Shown here one piece after another: positions 14,721-28,000 of a stretch of 64,000 bases of DNA. The stretch spans positions 11,766,501 through 11,830,500 of the forward strand of contig JAWUZG010000056.1 in NCBI GenBank assembly GCA_036785705.1. Reading direction: 5' to 3'. The notes under the pieces were generated by a model. The model saw only the letters and a list, made by a program, of their open reading frames with translations. It did not search any database and was not told the DNA's origin. The DNA is from Acanthornis magna (Eukaryota > Chordata > Aves > Passeriformes > Acanthizidae). Both the position numbers and the translations under genes were made by a program. Positions within the stretch are counted from its first letter, which is position 1. Every line of letters starts with the position of its first letter.

Positions 14721-15248
14721 CCTGGCTGTGTTCCCATCTCTGTCCCAACACAAGAGAAAGGTCTGCTACGGAGAAAGAATTTGAGGATCCCTGGCTGTCT
14801 CATCCTTGGCTGAGCATCATCTCATCAGCGCTGGCTCAGCTCAGCTCCTGCAATGGCCTTGTGTTCCCTCATTAGTGAGTGTTAATTAACCCCCTGGGTG
14901 TCCAGACTGAAAGCTGGAAGGTGAAGCAGTTCCTGCTCGCTGTGGGTTTTAGATGGGTTTTAGGTGTGTGAGTTAACCCCCTCCCAAGGTGAGAACTGAA
15001 TAGGGAGAGCAGTGTCCTACTCCAGGGTCCTTCTTCAGCTGGGGCTTGGGACACCCTCCCACCTCCGTGGTCCCTTAGGTGCTGGCTGGGGCTGCGCCAT
15101 TCCTATGTAGCTTAGAGCACCCTCTTTGGGTTCCCCTTCCTTTCTTTCTGCCTTGCCATGGGAAACCCCTCTCCTCCCAGCCCACCAGACACCCCTCTTC
15201 CCTAAAAAAAACCAACACTGACAAAGTGCCCATTCCGATTTCGCTCTC

Positions 15249-15254
15249 TTTATT
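15249..15254 (-). promoter_or_regulatory. ACAN: Candidate distal poly(A) signal of ACAN
   Basis: TTTATT on the plus strand, so AATAAA on the minus strand, about 690 bases past the ACAN stop. A second AATAAA at 15636-15641 (minus) could give a shorter 3' UTR. I cannot tell which is used. Confidence 0.5.
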
Positions 15255-15635
15255 ATTTATCATTCTTTCAAAATAGGATATGTTCAAAAATATAAATAGG
15301 TGCAGGGAACGCTGGTGCCCCGCACGGTCCCCTGGAAAGAGCACGTTGTCCCGGGATGGGTGCTGCACTGCAGAGGGGGCAGTGAGGAAGCAGAGAGGGG
15401 TCACAGCCCCCAGCACCCGGATCCCGGGTCTCAGCATCCCCTCGCCTCCCTCCTCCCACAGCTCTTTCCACCACAGCCCCCCGGCCCTCCCCACCCATCC
15501 TGACGTGCTGCAGCAGTAGAAGGATTCTGGAAAAAAAAATAAAATAAAACCCCGAAAGGTGCTGTTCACCCTGGAGATTAAATAACAGAAATAATTACAT
15601 TGTTCGTGGATAAAATCAGGAAAAAATAATCATCT

Positions 15636-15641
15636 TTATTA
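15636..15641 (-). promoter_or_regulatory. ACAN: Candidate proximal poly(A) signal of ACAN
   Basis: AATAAA on the minus strand, about 300 bases after the stop codon. Confidence 0.4.
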
Positions 15642-15943
15642 TTTAACTTAACCCCCTGCCCTTTGCAAACCCACCCCCCTCCCTGTCCCCAAAGGCACGA
15701 AGATAATTGGAACCGGACGGTTAGTAAAAATGCTGAGATCTAATTCGTTTTGCTTTGGTGCTTGGAAAAACAATTTTTTTTTTTTTATATATATACACAA
15801 AGGTGGGTTTGTCTTTAATATAATTTTTTTTTTCCTTATATGACAAAAAAGCAACAAGAAGAAGAAGAAATCGACTCTGTTAATATAAGTGTTCCGTTAA
15901 AAATCTCTCTTTCTCGCGTTCCCCCTCGGTCTCTCGCCCCGCT

Positions 15944-16032
15944 CTAATGGGTGGGTCTGTGCACGGCGCTGCCGCTGGGTTTCGACCGGCTCCTGGGGCT
16001 CCTCTTGTATAGCCTGCGCTGGTAGCTGGAGG
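15944..16032 (-). CDS. ACAN: ACAN last exon, C-terminal basic tail
   Basis: The acceptor is CTTCCACAG before 16032 and the stop TAG is at 15946-15944. It encodes the residues after [22 protein letters not shown] to HRPTH. Other lecticans have a similar short basic tail after the CCP domain. Entry phase 1 fits the previous exon. Confidence 0.95.
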
Positions 16033-19000
16033 CTGTGGAAGAGAAGAAAAGGCACCTTGTTGGCAGGAGCCGGGACAGAGAAGCTGCTTGTCCCACGCTG
16101 GCCGCCGCGGCCCCTGGCTGCCTGGAAAAACACGGGCAGCCGCAGGCAGCGCTGCCCGGGGCCGGCTGCGTGTGCCCCGGCGCCAGCCCGCCCGCACAGC
16201 ACAATCGGCCCTTCTCTCGCCCTGCCCGGCTGTGCTGCACCCAGGGGAGAGGATGCCCCGGGCTGGGAGAGAGCCTGGGCAGGAGCATCATCTCCACGGA
16301 TGCTTGTCCCATCCCTTCCTTGTGCCCAGCCGGGTGGGCAGCTCTTCCCCACCTCGCCCACTGCCCTATCTCTCGATCCCCAGCCGCAATATCCATTAAC
16401 GGTGAGATGTGCTCAGGGCACAGGAGGGGAAACAGCCCTGTCTGGCTGGCAGGGACAAGGTTTCTGCCTGATCTTTGCTGCCTGTCTCCCTGGGAGCTGG
16501 CATGCTCTGGTGTGATAATTGCAGGGGGGTTTTGGTGGACGCAGCAAAAGCTTGGGTTGGGAGCAGAGCAGGTCTCTTGATTGCTGGTGATCCATGTCGG
16601 GAACAGCCTGCAGCCCTCCAGATCCACAGCAGAGCCAAAGGAATCAGCATCTTGGTCTGCACCAGGCAGCCGCCCTTGGACACCTCCTCCATCTCTTCTG
16701 CTTTCATCTCCTCCCTGGGCCAGAGGTTTGTCCCTTAAGCCTGTATTGACTTTCCCTGGCTGTGAGACCATTACTTAATCTGCCTTATCTGGAATTGCCC
16801 AGCCGGACCAGAACCTGGCAAGGAGGCCACTGGACAGATGTGATTTGTCTGAGGCCAACAAAATCCTTGGGAAGCTGCAGGCAATCAGGGATGGGACAGG
16901 GGTGTAGGCAGGCCTGGGAGTGGGCTGGGACACCAGTGGAAGAAGGCTGGCTGCCATCAGCTGGAGGCCTGACAGGAGGAGAATTAGGAGCCCAGCCCTG
17001 TCCCTTGGCTTGTATCTGCTGCAGGACTCCTGTCTGCTCCCAGGGCAGGGGAACACCGGGAAAGGGCTTGGGGGACCATAGCTCTCCTCTCCTATTCTCT
17101 CTGATGATGCAGGTGGTGCCAAAAATCACCCTTTCAGAAGCCATTTATTTTTCTTTCTTTCTTTAAGTAGCCTGGGCCATTGGTAAACTCCTTGTTGCCC
17201 TTTCCTGACTCTGCAGCTGCCCCTGCTCTGCCTTGGTGGGTCTCCAGGGCAGTCCTTCAAGCCAGGCTCTGTGGTTAACACCTGCCCAGAAAATGTCAGC
17301 TCTCTTGGCCCCATCACGGGTGAGCTTCCAAGAAATCAAGGCAACCATGATGTCCCCTTCTGCCTGGCTAAGAGCTATCCTGCACTCCGAGATGATGCCC
17401 CGCATTCCCAGCTCCTTCTCCCAGCTTCAGGGATGCATCAGCCCTAACCCGAAGGTAAAGGGACGGACACTTACGGTTTAGGCAGGATATCCGGGGCTCC
17501 TCCCACTGCCCGTTGGGCTGGCACCGAATCGTGGGCACGTGGCGTTGGATGAAGCCTTGGTCGCACTGGTACCGCACCATGGAGTTTATTTCGTAGCGTT
17601 CCTTCTTCCGACCGAAGGTCCTGGCATTCTCCACCGCAGGGGGGTCCCCACAGGCCACTGCAGGAGATGGGCAGAGAGTGAGAGAGAGAACACCTGCCTG
17701 GCTGAGCAGGCAGCTCACACCCAGGGCAGGCTGGGCGTGCACAGCCTCGTCACTCCTCCACGGATAAAACCTTAACTCCCTTTGAGATTGTTTCTGTCCA
17801 CAGAACTTAGGGGCAGGGGGATATGGAAATTCTGTGATTTGAAATTAAGCAGGGGTCTGCCTCAGTGCTCCATTCCTGCCTCCTGGAGGGGCTGTGGGAG
17901 CTGAGCATTGCAACAGCTGCCTGTGTCTGTGGGATGGCACAGAGCTGGTGTGTGGGAGTGATGCTGCAGCCAGGGTAAAACACTGCTTAGAGATGTCGAA
18001 TCTTAATGGCTTGTCCTATTTATTTTCAAGCCTTTGTGCAACTTTATCCTAGAGCCTTGGACAACTACTTCTAATTCCTTCCATCTCTTTGACCACCCTT
18101 TGCAGGGGCAAAACCCTCATTCATGTGCACTGGGGACTCTGCTCCAGACCCACAGCCATCTCCTGAGCCCCCCATCCTTGCCAGTATGGCACAGGGTGCT
18201 GACCTGTTCCTTTCTTGCAGGTGAAAGGGAGGTGATAGTTGCAGGGAACATCGTTCCATTCGCCTTTCTCGTGCCAGATCATCACAACGCAGTCCTCGCC
18301 CGCCGAGAAGAAGTTATCAGGTTGGTTTGGCCGCCAGTTTTCGTATTGCTGCCAAGAGAGGAAAGCCCTTCTTCTAAGACTGGGCTCTGGTCTCTCCTAT
18401 TCCCTCCATCCTCGCTGTTGCCTCTCCCACGCCTCTCTCCAGCAGAGCCAACACTGCCCCTACACCCTACAACATTTCTGTTGTGATGGTGCCCAGGAGC
18501 TGACCAGCTTTTCTAGAGGCTTGGAAAAACCATGAGCTCTTCAAAGTTTAGGGTTGCCTCCACTCAATGCCCAGCTCAAGCACTCAGCATTTAACTCTTG
18601 GGGCCCTTCCCACCCGAAGGGAACCTCTTCCCAGCCCCAGAAGCCAGCGCCTCGTCGTGCTGGGGGCTGCAGGCTCACCAAGGAGTGCCCGTCGGACCAG
18701 CGGAAGTCGTTCTCCACAGCTCTGTCACTGAGGCCGATCCACTGGTAGTCCTGTGCGTGACCTGGGAGAGCAGGAGGGGGAGAAAAGAGTCATGGTTGTC
18801 CTACATTTTGCTGGAAAAATTTCTTTGCCATCTCAGCTGCCCCTGGCCCTGGAGCCTCTGGGTCATTCAGCTGTCCCCCTGATGCCCTTTTCTTTATATC
18901 ATGTTTGTTCATCTCCCTCCCTGCTCAACCTGCCATGAGCATGGATGTTCCTGTACAAGGATGAGGTGTTTTTAGGATACATATGAGCACCAGTGGGGCA

Positions 19001-22000
19001 AATGGTGGTTTTTACACCACTTTGGATAATGTGCCTGTAGATTCAGAGTTCAATGGTTCGACCCATGCCCAGTCTTCGACAGCCCTCAGCACTCACTGTT
19101 CACGAATTCTTGTTCCTCTGGGGTGATGATACTGCTCAGGTGGGCTTGATGTTGTCGGCATCTGGTCTCTGCATCCATCCAAGTCTCCCTCTCTTCAAAG
19201 TGCCGGTAGCAGTGGCCCTGGAACTTGGTCCAGCCTTCCTCACAGTTTTCCAAGTCTGAAACACACAGAGGAGGGATGAAAAGGAGTTGGTGCATGTGTC
19301 TGAAAGCTTTCCAGCTCACCTCCTAGCAGCTCATGCTCTCGTGGCATGGGACAACACATGGTCACTTTCACTAAAAAGTAAACCCTGACTCTGTTGCCTG
19401 TAGGAATTCCCTGGGAAAATTGTCAGAAGGCATCCAAGACACGCAGAGAGGGCAGCCTGTGTTGGAACACCCTGTGTCTGCAGTGACATGACCAGTGCCA
19501 CTAGAAAGCTTGAATGATACAGACTTATTCCTGAGGAATTCAATCCCTATGTAATGTTCCTGAAGTCTGCTTCTGAGGAACTGCCCAAGCAAGAACACCT
19601 CTCTTCCCACTTGTGCTGGCCTGCAGAGTTTTCTTGCTTTGGAAAAGCGCTCCAAACCCCATACCCAGATGTCCAGAATCAACACATACGTGTTGAAAAT
19701 GAAAGAGGGGACCACGAGGTTTGGGTGGTTCCATCACTTGCTGTGATTCTGGAGCTCTGGAGGAGAAGCAAACCGACCAAGATGGGTTAAAAGAGATGTA
19801 GACAGAAACTTACCACAATGGAGAGAGAATTTAATCTCAATAAAAACACTTGAATGCTCCTAAAGAAGTAGAAACCTTTCTCAACTTTTCAGAAGAGCTT
19901 TTGCCATCTGAGAAACATTGAAGAACTGAACACACTTACCAAGGAAAATAAAACCACAGATGGGGGAAAGTAGAGACAAATGGAGAAACCACCAAAAAAG
20001 ACCTTCAGAAATTTCCATGAAATGCAACACCATACATCTGTCTGCTACATGTGACCAAAGGAAACAGAAAATGAAATGTATTTAATCTCAACCTTTCAGA
20101 TGCCTGATCTACCATCCTTTCTCAGGCCCTTGCTGCTCTGGCAGTGGTGGGCTTCCATGAGTCCTCATACCTGTCTCTCTTTTTTAGTAGGATTTTCTGT
20201 ACTCAGTTTCTTTCTTCTTTGTTAAACTTGGTAGGTCAAAGCACTTGTCACTTTCAATCACACTAATTTCTCCTAATCCACCTTTCTGGTGTTCTTCCAG
20301 GCAGAGATTGCAGGCACTTCATAGATGTTGGAGTGGTTGGTTGTTATTTGAGACATTAAAAGCATTTTCTGCCTTCTTCAACAGACTAAATGTGTTATCT
20401 GGAAGTGGGTGAAGCTCTAAGGATTCTTGGGTTTTGCAGGCAGATTTCTTGCACAAAGTTAGCAGAGAATTTGCTCCGTCTTTTGAGATTTAAGACTTTT
20501 TCCCAGCATCTTTAATGGTATCCCTTGTCATCACACAGTAAAGAACCTCAGCAGAACATTTTCGAGGAGAAATGCCGTACTTTCCTACAGAATTTTTACT
20601 TACAGGTAAATATGACAGCAATTTTCTTGGAAGAGAATGATGAAAATCTTGTTCCCTGGTAAGGACACTGTCATGGTGACAAAAGGGACTGTCTGTGTGC
20701 ATTGTTCACCTACAGTGTCCTGTTGTTCTTTGATACAAACAGTAAGGATGGTCTGTCTCATGGGAGTATGAAGATATTTACGTTCCCCACGAATTCTGGG
20801 GCACTGGCTTCTTCTTGCATCTGCCAGGCATCAGAGCCCATAATTCAGAGAAAGGAAAAAAAATTAAGTCTGGCTTGGACCCCACAAGATCAAAAGCAGT
20901 CAGAGGGTGGAAAGTCTCTGGTTGGGTTACAAAGATCTTCAGAAATAGGTATCATGGATGGGTAAATCGAGGGCCGATGAGGTTGCATTGGGAAAGTGAA
21001 GTTAAGACAGCACAATTCCTGCCCAGAAGGTCCAGTGATCCTGAGCCTTCTTCTTATGGTCTACTCCATATGTTAGTATTGGAAGCAGAAAGAGAGATGT
21101 GGAGAAGGGGAAGGAGAAAATCCAACATAAATTATTATTCATTCCTGGGTGAAGATGATACCACAACCTTATTTCTCTTTTGTTTGAGCAAGGCAGGAGA
21201 GCTTCCCCTCAGTTAAGCTGACAAAAGTTTGGACTTTCCTCGGCTTTAAGAAAAAAAGATAACTCTTTTTCTTTCCTTGTAGAAACAAAAAGAAGTATTA
21301 GTGCAGGTCAGAATGCCTAATTTTGATGGAAATATAGATTGCTTCCTGTTTTCTCAAAGATACACTCCCTGCTGATTTTGCCACAGGAAGCCACGGTGTG
21401 GAGATGACAAAAATGTCATGCTGTGTCAAATTGGTGGAGATTCCTGGAGTGAAGGAGGCTTCTCTCAGCTGCATCTTCCCCGAAAGAAGCACAATAATTT
21501 TTCATGGCTCAGTTGAAGCATCCTTCCATGAAATTCCAGTCCAGCAGAGAAAGTTTGCCTGGGGTGAAGACATACTCAGAAGGTTCCCTACTGTTACAGA
21601 TGAACAGAAAGACCCTCGACCCAAAGAGAGAGCGACTTCTGTGACCAACATTGTTATGATCTGTGTGGAGCTTCTCCAGAGAAACTTAGATAAAGCTGGA
21701 AAAGACACCAGAAGCTTAGGAATCTTAGAGGACATGGTGCTGTGACGGACAAACTTATGAAAATAGATATGCAAAAGCCTCAAAGCTTTTCCCTTGTGTG
21801 TTTTAAGCTGCAGTTAGAGGTTAGATTACTGAGATGAGGGCTGCACTGATGGGAGCACTGGGGATCAGCTTTTTTTGGGGGGGAACAAGGGTGGTGCAGC
21901 AGTTAGTAGGATTAGCTGAAGCCAGGTTGGCCGTACCGATCTCACACAGGTCCCCTCCGTAGCTGGGAAGGCAAAAGCATTTGAAAGAGTCGATGCCATC

Positions 22001-25000
22001 GACGCAGGTGGCTCCGTTCAGACAGGGGCTTGAGTGGCACACATCGGTGTCTGCAAGAAATCAAGGGCTTCCATTAGGGCTCTGGGCAGGCAACTCCACC
22101 AACAGGAGAACTTGTTTCCTTGCTTGTTTAGGAGGGAATATCGGTTGTTTTGGGGGGACTTGGGAGGGTTGTGTTTTATAACATACTGCCACTGCTGCTG
22201 CAGGAAGAAAGAAGGCAAGAGACCCAACCCACCCTACACGGAAGACATTGGTTTTCTGATGGTTGAACACCACTCTGAAGATATCAGAACAAAGCTCAGC
22301 AAGATGCATCCAACACACAGCCCTTGCTGTGGTAACTCTTCCTCGTCCGCTGTCTCTGCCTGATGCATCAAACATGCAAACTTGTGTCTGTGTCTCCACC
22401 AGCTACAGGTCAATGAGGAAGAACGTGGAATTCTCATGAGTGATGAAAACATCCTCAGATAGATCTCTGTCTCCCAACCAGTGTTCCTGGTTGTCCGTCC
22501 TCACTAATAATTTCTTCCTAACCATGATTTAGATGAAGTTCTGCGTCAAGAAATATCTTCTCAGTAAGATGAAGAAAGTGCAGAGAAGAAAATAAGTGGG
22601 TTCAGAGGTGGTCCAGAGACCCTCAGCTTTTTTTCTTTGAGGATCTTAGACCTGGCTATGGGTGCTTCTTCCTTGGTGAGGGATACTGGAGTGCAGTGCC
22701 ATTTTATCCAGACCGGCTCCCACTATGTTTTCTTTTGCTTGTGATGGAAATGGAAGAAGCTGGTACATCTTTTCCAGCTGTGGACTCCATCTTGGTGGAG
22801 AGAGCTTTGGAATCGGAAGAAGGGTCATTCAGAATGGAAAGATTTCAGATACATTCAACTCAGAAACAAGGAGGAAAACTAAGGAAGAAAATGGGAACAC
22901 ATCCACACAGGTTAGGCTAAATGATGGCTGGTTAGATCCTAATGCGAGACAGCATTTCTTTCAGACTCAGGAGAAATGTAAGGCTTTAAAAGTGGTGACT
23001 TACACTCCATGCTCTTCTTGTGGATGAGAGGGTTAGTGAGGAAACATACAAAGATGATAAACATGCTGGCTGTGGAAATACCAGAGCAGCAACTCCCCAA
23101 GATCTGTGTTCATCTTCTGACTGGGATCTATTTGGTTGGATATTGTTTCCTTGGAACTGTGGCCCAGCTGCTCAGTGTCCCCAGGCACAAGAGAGCAGAT
23201 GGGCGTTATACCCCATGTGGCCGTCTAGTGACTCAGTGGCCAAGGTCTGCTAACGTCATCTAAGAGATGACATGTTCTGTAACGTGCCTAAGTGATGGAA
23301 AAAATCCTTTCTGACCTTGGATGGTAAATCTCTGTGTGCTTTGGAGCAAGGAGATTGTCATCTTTATTCTAGGACGTATCACTGTGAGCAGTGAAATCAT
23401 TCCTCAGATGGCTGATGAGCCTCTTACTCCAGTTTTGCAGCTCTTCCCTGAGAGAAGGAATTTTCCACTATGGATTGCCCTTCTAAATCTCACGAAAGCT
23501 TTCTGGATTTCTTTGTTCACTGCAACACGAAGAGAATTCCTGTTTCCATGACTCTAGTAAATACTTTGAGACTTTCCAGAACAAAATGGGAGTCACAAGC
23601 CTAGTAGAATAGAGGAGCTGAACTTGGCTGAGTATTGCTTATTAGTCACACTTGGAGTTCCTAGAAGATAGAGACCATAAAGTAAAACGAGGTATCCTGA
23701 GGAGTGATTGCAACTCAAGAGGCCCTTTGGGCTTCCCAACAGCAGTGGCAGCAGAATTTCACGTTGATTGCGGTGGGCTCCAGCTGAACACGTAAGGAAA
23801 GGCTTTCCTTCATTCGTCAGGCTCCGTGAAGTGGAAAGAACATTGCAGAAGTGGGAGCGAAGCACACACGAGAGCTAAAGCTGAATGTTTAGCGGGGGAT
23901 AATGAGCCTTCAGCTGTCTTCGGTCATGTGGAATAAAACTTGGCGTGTCCAAGATCTCTTCTGAGATGCAGGAGACCTGCTGTGTGCTGCCATCCCTAGG
24001 CTTGGAGGAGGGGGGAGCAGGCACACATGTGCAAAGTCATTGCCACAAATTTCCAGCTGGGAAATAACACTGCAACAGAGTTTCCTTTTACAGATATCGT
24101 ATATAATATGGTTGCACATATTATATATGCAGTAAAACCAAATCTCTGAATATAATATATATGTTACATATCTCTCCATGCATATACATATATATTTTTA
24201 TATGTGACACATAGAGAAAGGGTGTGTACTTGTAGATAATGTTGGAAAAACAAACAACAAAAACAAGTGAGACACAGGGTTTTTTTCCCCAAAGTTGTGC
24301 TTCAAATGGCTGGAGAGGAGACATTTTAAACACGTGATGATCAAGACACTGAACTCCCCTTCAGCCTGCTGGGCTGTTAAGGCAGTGACCCTCTCTCCAT
24401 CTGGTTGTAGAATCACCTCACCAAGCTGGTTTAGGAAAACTCAAATGTATCAGTCTGGTTGGAAGAAACATTGCTGGTTCTGGTCCTCCCAGAAAATCTG
24501 GACCTCAAAGGTCTTTAAGGAAGGTCTAAATGGTGAAATTGGCAGTGACGTTGCCTTTGGAAATCCTGGCAAGTTGATTTGTGGGTGTTTCTAGGATATT
24601 GCATCTAAGCCACAAACATGATTTACAGCAGGTGAGAACTCCATTAAAAAAAAAAAAAAAAAAGAAGCATCCATCACACAACACTTCGTTATTTTCTTCA
24701 TAGCCTTTTATATACCATAAACGTGTCCACTTCCACATTGTTTAGAGCTAGCTGAAATGCCTGCAAGACGCTAGGTGAGCCAGCCCTGCTGAGCACGGAG
24801 CGAGCCCCCACCTCCACAGCCCTTCCTGCCAGGTACCCTGACACCGAGGCATCTCAGACACGAGCTATTTATTTGCTTGGCTGAGCAGCCATCCAAAAAG
24901 TCAGCTTTGCTTTGCGATGCAGCTCGAGTGCTTATCAACTGACAGCGAGACAAGACCGCTGCTATTATTACCCTGCGCTAACAAAGGACAGCGATAGTCG

Positions 25001-28000
25001 GGGAATGCAGGAGGGAGGCAGCGCTCTCTTTCAAGAGCTGCAGCTGTAAAACAAAGACGGGGAGAAAATGCCTCGCGGTGCCAAGAATAGGAAACCCAGT
25101 TAGAGCATGTTATTAACTCACTTCTTGAGGATAATGCAGAATTAGCAACTCTTCTAAAGAGGATTCATGCTGCACTTAATATTGCCCAGAAGTTGCAAAA
25201 TTTCCTCAGTTCTACTGTCACAACAATTTCTATTTTTTGCTACTAACAGGACCTAAGGTCTAACTTCTAGATTTTTTTTTGGTTTTGTTTTGTTTAATAA
25301 ACCAATTAAAACCAAATGGCCAATATAAACCACATCCTGCGTCTGGAAGATGTGAACTGTTGGCTGGAGAAAGCAAGGGGAAAGCTATGCATTACATAGC
25401 TGCAATGCAAAGTTTGAATTTGTTTCACCATTTTCTTCCTGAGATTTTTTCTCCATTGCCACATATATACTATATTTAGTCAGAATAACTTTCTTTTGGT
25501 GCAACTAAAAACAACAGAAGTATTCTTGTCATCCCTGCCCATGGTGGTGGGGAGGTTTGAGCCAGATCTTCTTTAAGGTCCTTTCCAACCCTAACCATTT
25601 TATGATTCTATGATTCTCCCAATGCCTTTGAAAAAATTTGTTGTATGTAGATCATGGAAATTGGAGAGACAAACGTGGAAGAAATTAAAGAAAAATAAAT
25701 TGGTCCTGGTTTTTTTCAGAAGGCAAATGGCACATAAAAGTGAACACGCAGTGTCAGTGGTGAGAAGGAAATGCTTTTAAAATTCTCCATCTCAAGCTGA
25801 GACAACAATACCAGAAACAATGCTACCATTTCCTAGAACAGTGCAGTCTGTGCATTTCTCTCCATGGCTGTCTATATGGAAGATGAGTAAGAATACCCAT
25901 TAAACAAGATCAGCTTTGTGCTTAAAACATCTACTGAGGAGAAGCAGCTGGCGAGCAGAGACAATGCTATCACCCAAACCCTGAACAAACTACAGTTTTC
26001 CTGAAGCTGTGAGTAACAGGTTTAGTGATATACCCTAGGATATTCCCATACCCTCCTGGGTTTTTTTTCTACAGAGCAGAAAAGGTCAGACAGGAGGGCA
26101 AGGCATTTTCAAGATGCCCAACAGTGCCTGTTGTGCCCCTCACCCTTTCTTTATAGGCCTCCTTTTAAGTGCAATTATCCAAATGGAATCAGAGACCAGC
26201 TAGATAATTATCTCCTAGAGAATAGGGTGAAAAAAAAATCCAGGTACAAATTAAATTTGCTTTTCAGAGTCTGCTGGAAAGTTTGAACTACTGATCTTAT
26301 AGCTCAAACATCAGAGAAAAACATCGGAGCAATTGTAGGGTGACTCCTAGAAGAAAAGAATAGGAGGAGTTGGGGAAACCTGTTCTTTCACATTTTAAGT
26401 TAAATGCTAGTATTGAACATCACATAGCCAGCTACTGACTTATGATGAGCAATTAAGTCATTAAAATTATTAACTACAATAATGGAACCAAAGCCTCTGT
26501 GCAGCAGAAGGAGCAGGTATTGCTGCAGCTTAGGAAAAACTCTATTCTACTAGAGATCATCAAGTTTTCGGGAGGACCTGTTGATCTACTAGAATCTTCA
26601 ATTTGTCCAACACTCTCATGGAAGAAGACATCAGGAAATTTGAATATCTCTGTCTCCAAAATATTATGTGTGAAAGTGAATGGACATGTAAATAACATTA
26701 GTTAGTCCAAGAATGTAGGTTACCTCTGCAGAGGACGGTTTTGTTCAAGCAAATTAAACTTTCTGGATGCAAAGCAGACAGTGTGCCCAGGAGACATCAA
26801 ATAATCTGCTCAGCCACAAAGGGTCTGTGCCTCTCAGCCAGGGCTGGTACCTCTATCTTCTTCTTGAGACCATAATTTGCATTCCACATTGGGTGAAACA
26901 TTCTGAATCTGGTGAATATTTTCTTGACTTTTTTTCTGGGTGATTTTCTCTGGATGAACAAAACTCTATCACTTGAACTTCCAGGTTGTGAAGTATGAGG
27001 AAAGCCCATTAAGGCCTTTCCTCATTTGTATTCTAACCTTCTGCTATGTGGAGCCATAGGCAACAGACTTCATGGACTTGTTTCACCAGAGACAAGCAAA
27101 ACTTAACATAAATAGATGCCATTTCAGCACATTTCTCTTTTCCTCCACAACTGGAGTGAAGTTTTAAAGTCATTGACTGGTCAGAGTGCTCCAAACCGCA
27201 GCCTTTCACTGAAGTGCCAGCATGTTTTTTCAGCTAATAATTATTTGTCTTCAATTGCTACCAGAAGCAAAAAGACCCGCTGAGTTGGCAGAACCCTGGG
27301 TGAAGAAGCCAAGCCTATGGACAATTCTTTCAGCTTGTGGGGTTCCTGTCCTCGTGAAGGAATCAAATGCTGACTAAAACCATGTACATGCATAGCCTTC
27401 ATTTTGGTTAAATACTAAAACACAGGCACGCCAAGTGTTAATCGTTGGTCTTCTTCTGCTTCTGGCTCTGTCTTTCAGAGATACTTTTAGGCTACAGCAG
27501 AGCAGAATAATATCATTCTTCTTAAATCATCCCACTAAACAGACTGCTGGATCTAACTGGAACCCTCCAACAACAGGGCCAGAGGGCAAAAGCCACATTC
27601 CTTGTGTTCCTCACTCCAAGCTCCTGTAAAGCTGAACCAGTTTCACCCATGCTTTAATGTCAGACAAAATCCATTGCACTTCGAGGGCACCCATTGCATC
27701 CTACAAACCCTGAGCACAGCACAAGGCATGGGTATGAGAACTGATTTTTTGTGCAAGAGCTAAGTTTCGAGACTGTGAAGCTTCAAGTGAAAAGGCAACC
27801 ACAACAAGGGAAACAGCATTTTGGGATTCAGCCTATGGTTCTTCCTTGTAGACTTTCCATGTTTGCAATCCCAAGAGCTCTGTAAAGAGTAATGACCCAA
27901 AAAAAAGAATCCTCGGATTCTTTTTTTTTCCCCTTCATTCTTTTGCCATTTTTTTCCTAATTCTCTAGAAGAGGTCTGCCTTGTTGCAGGGGTGTTGTGA

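Larger units (their letters stand above)
15249..15943 (-). other. ACAN: ACAN 3' UTR
   Basis: AT-rich sequence from the ACAN stop to the distal poly(A) candidate. It contains T- and A-runs near 15530 and 15775-15835. The convergent HAPLN3 3' end is only about 0.55 kb further left, so the intergenic gap is very short. Confidence 0.6.
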
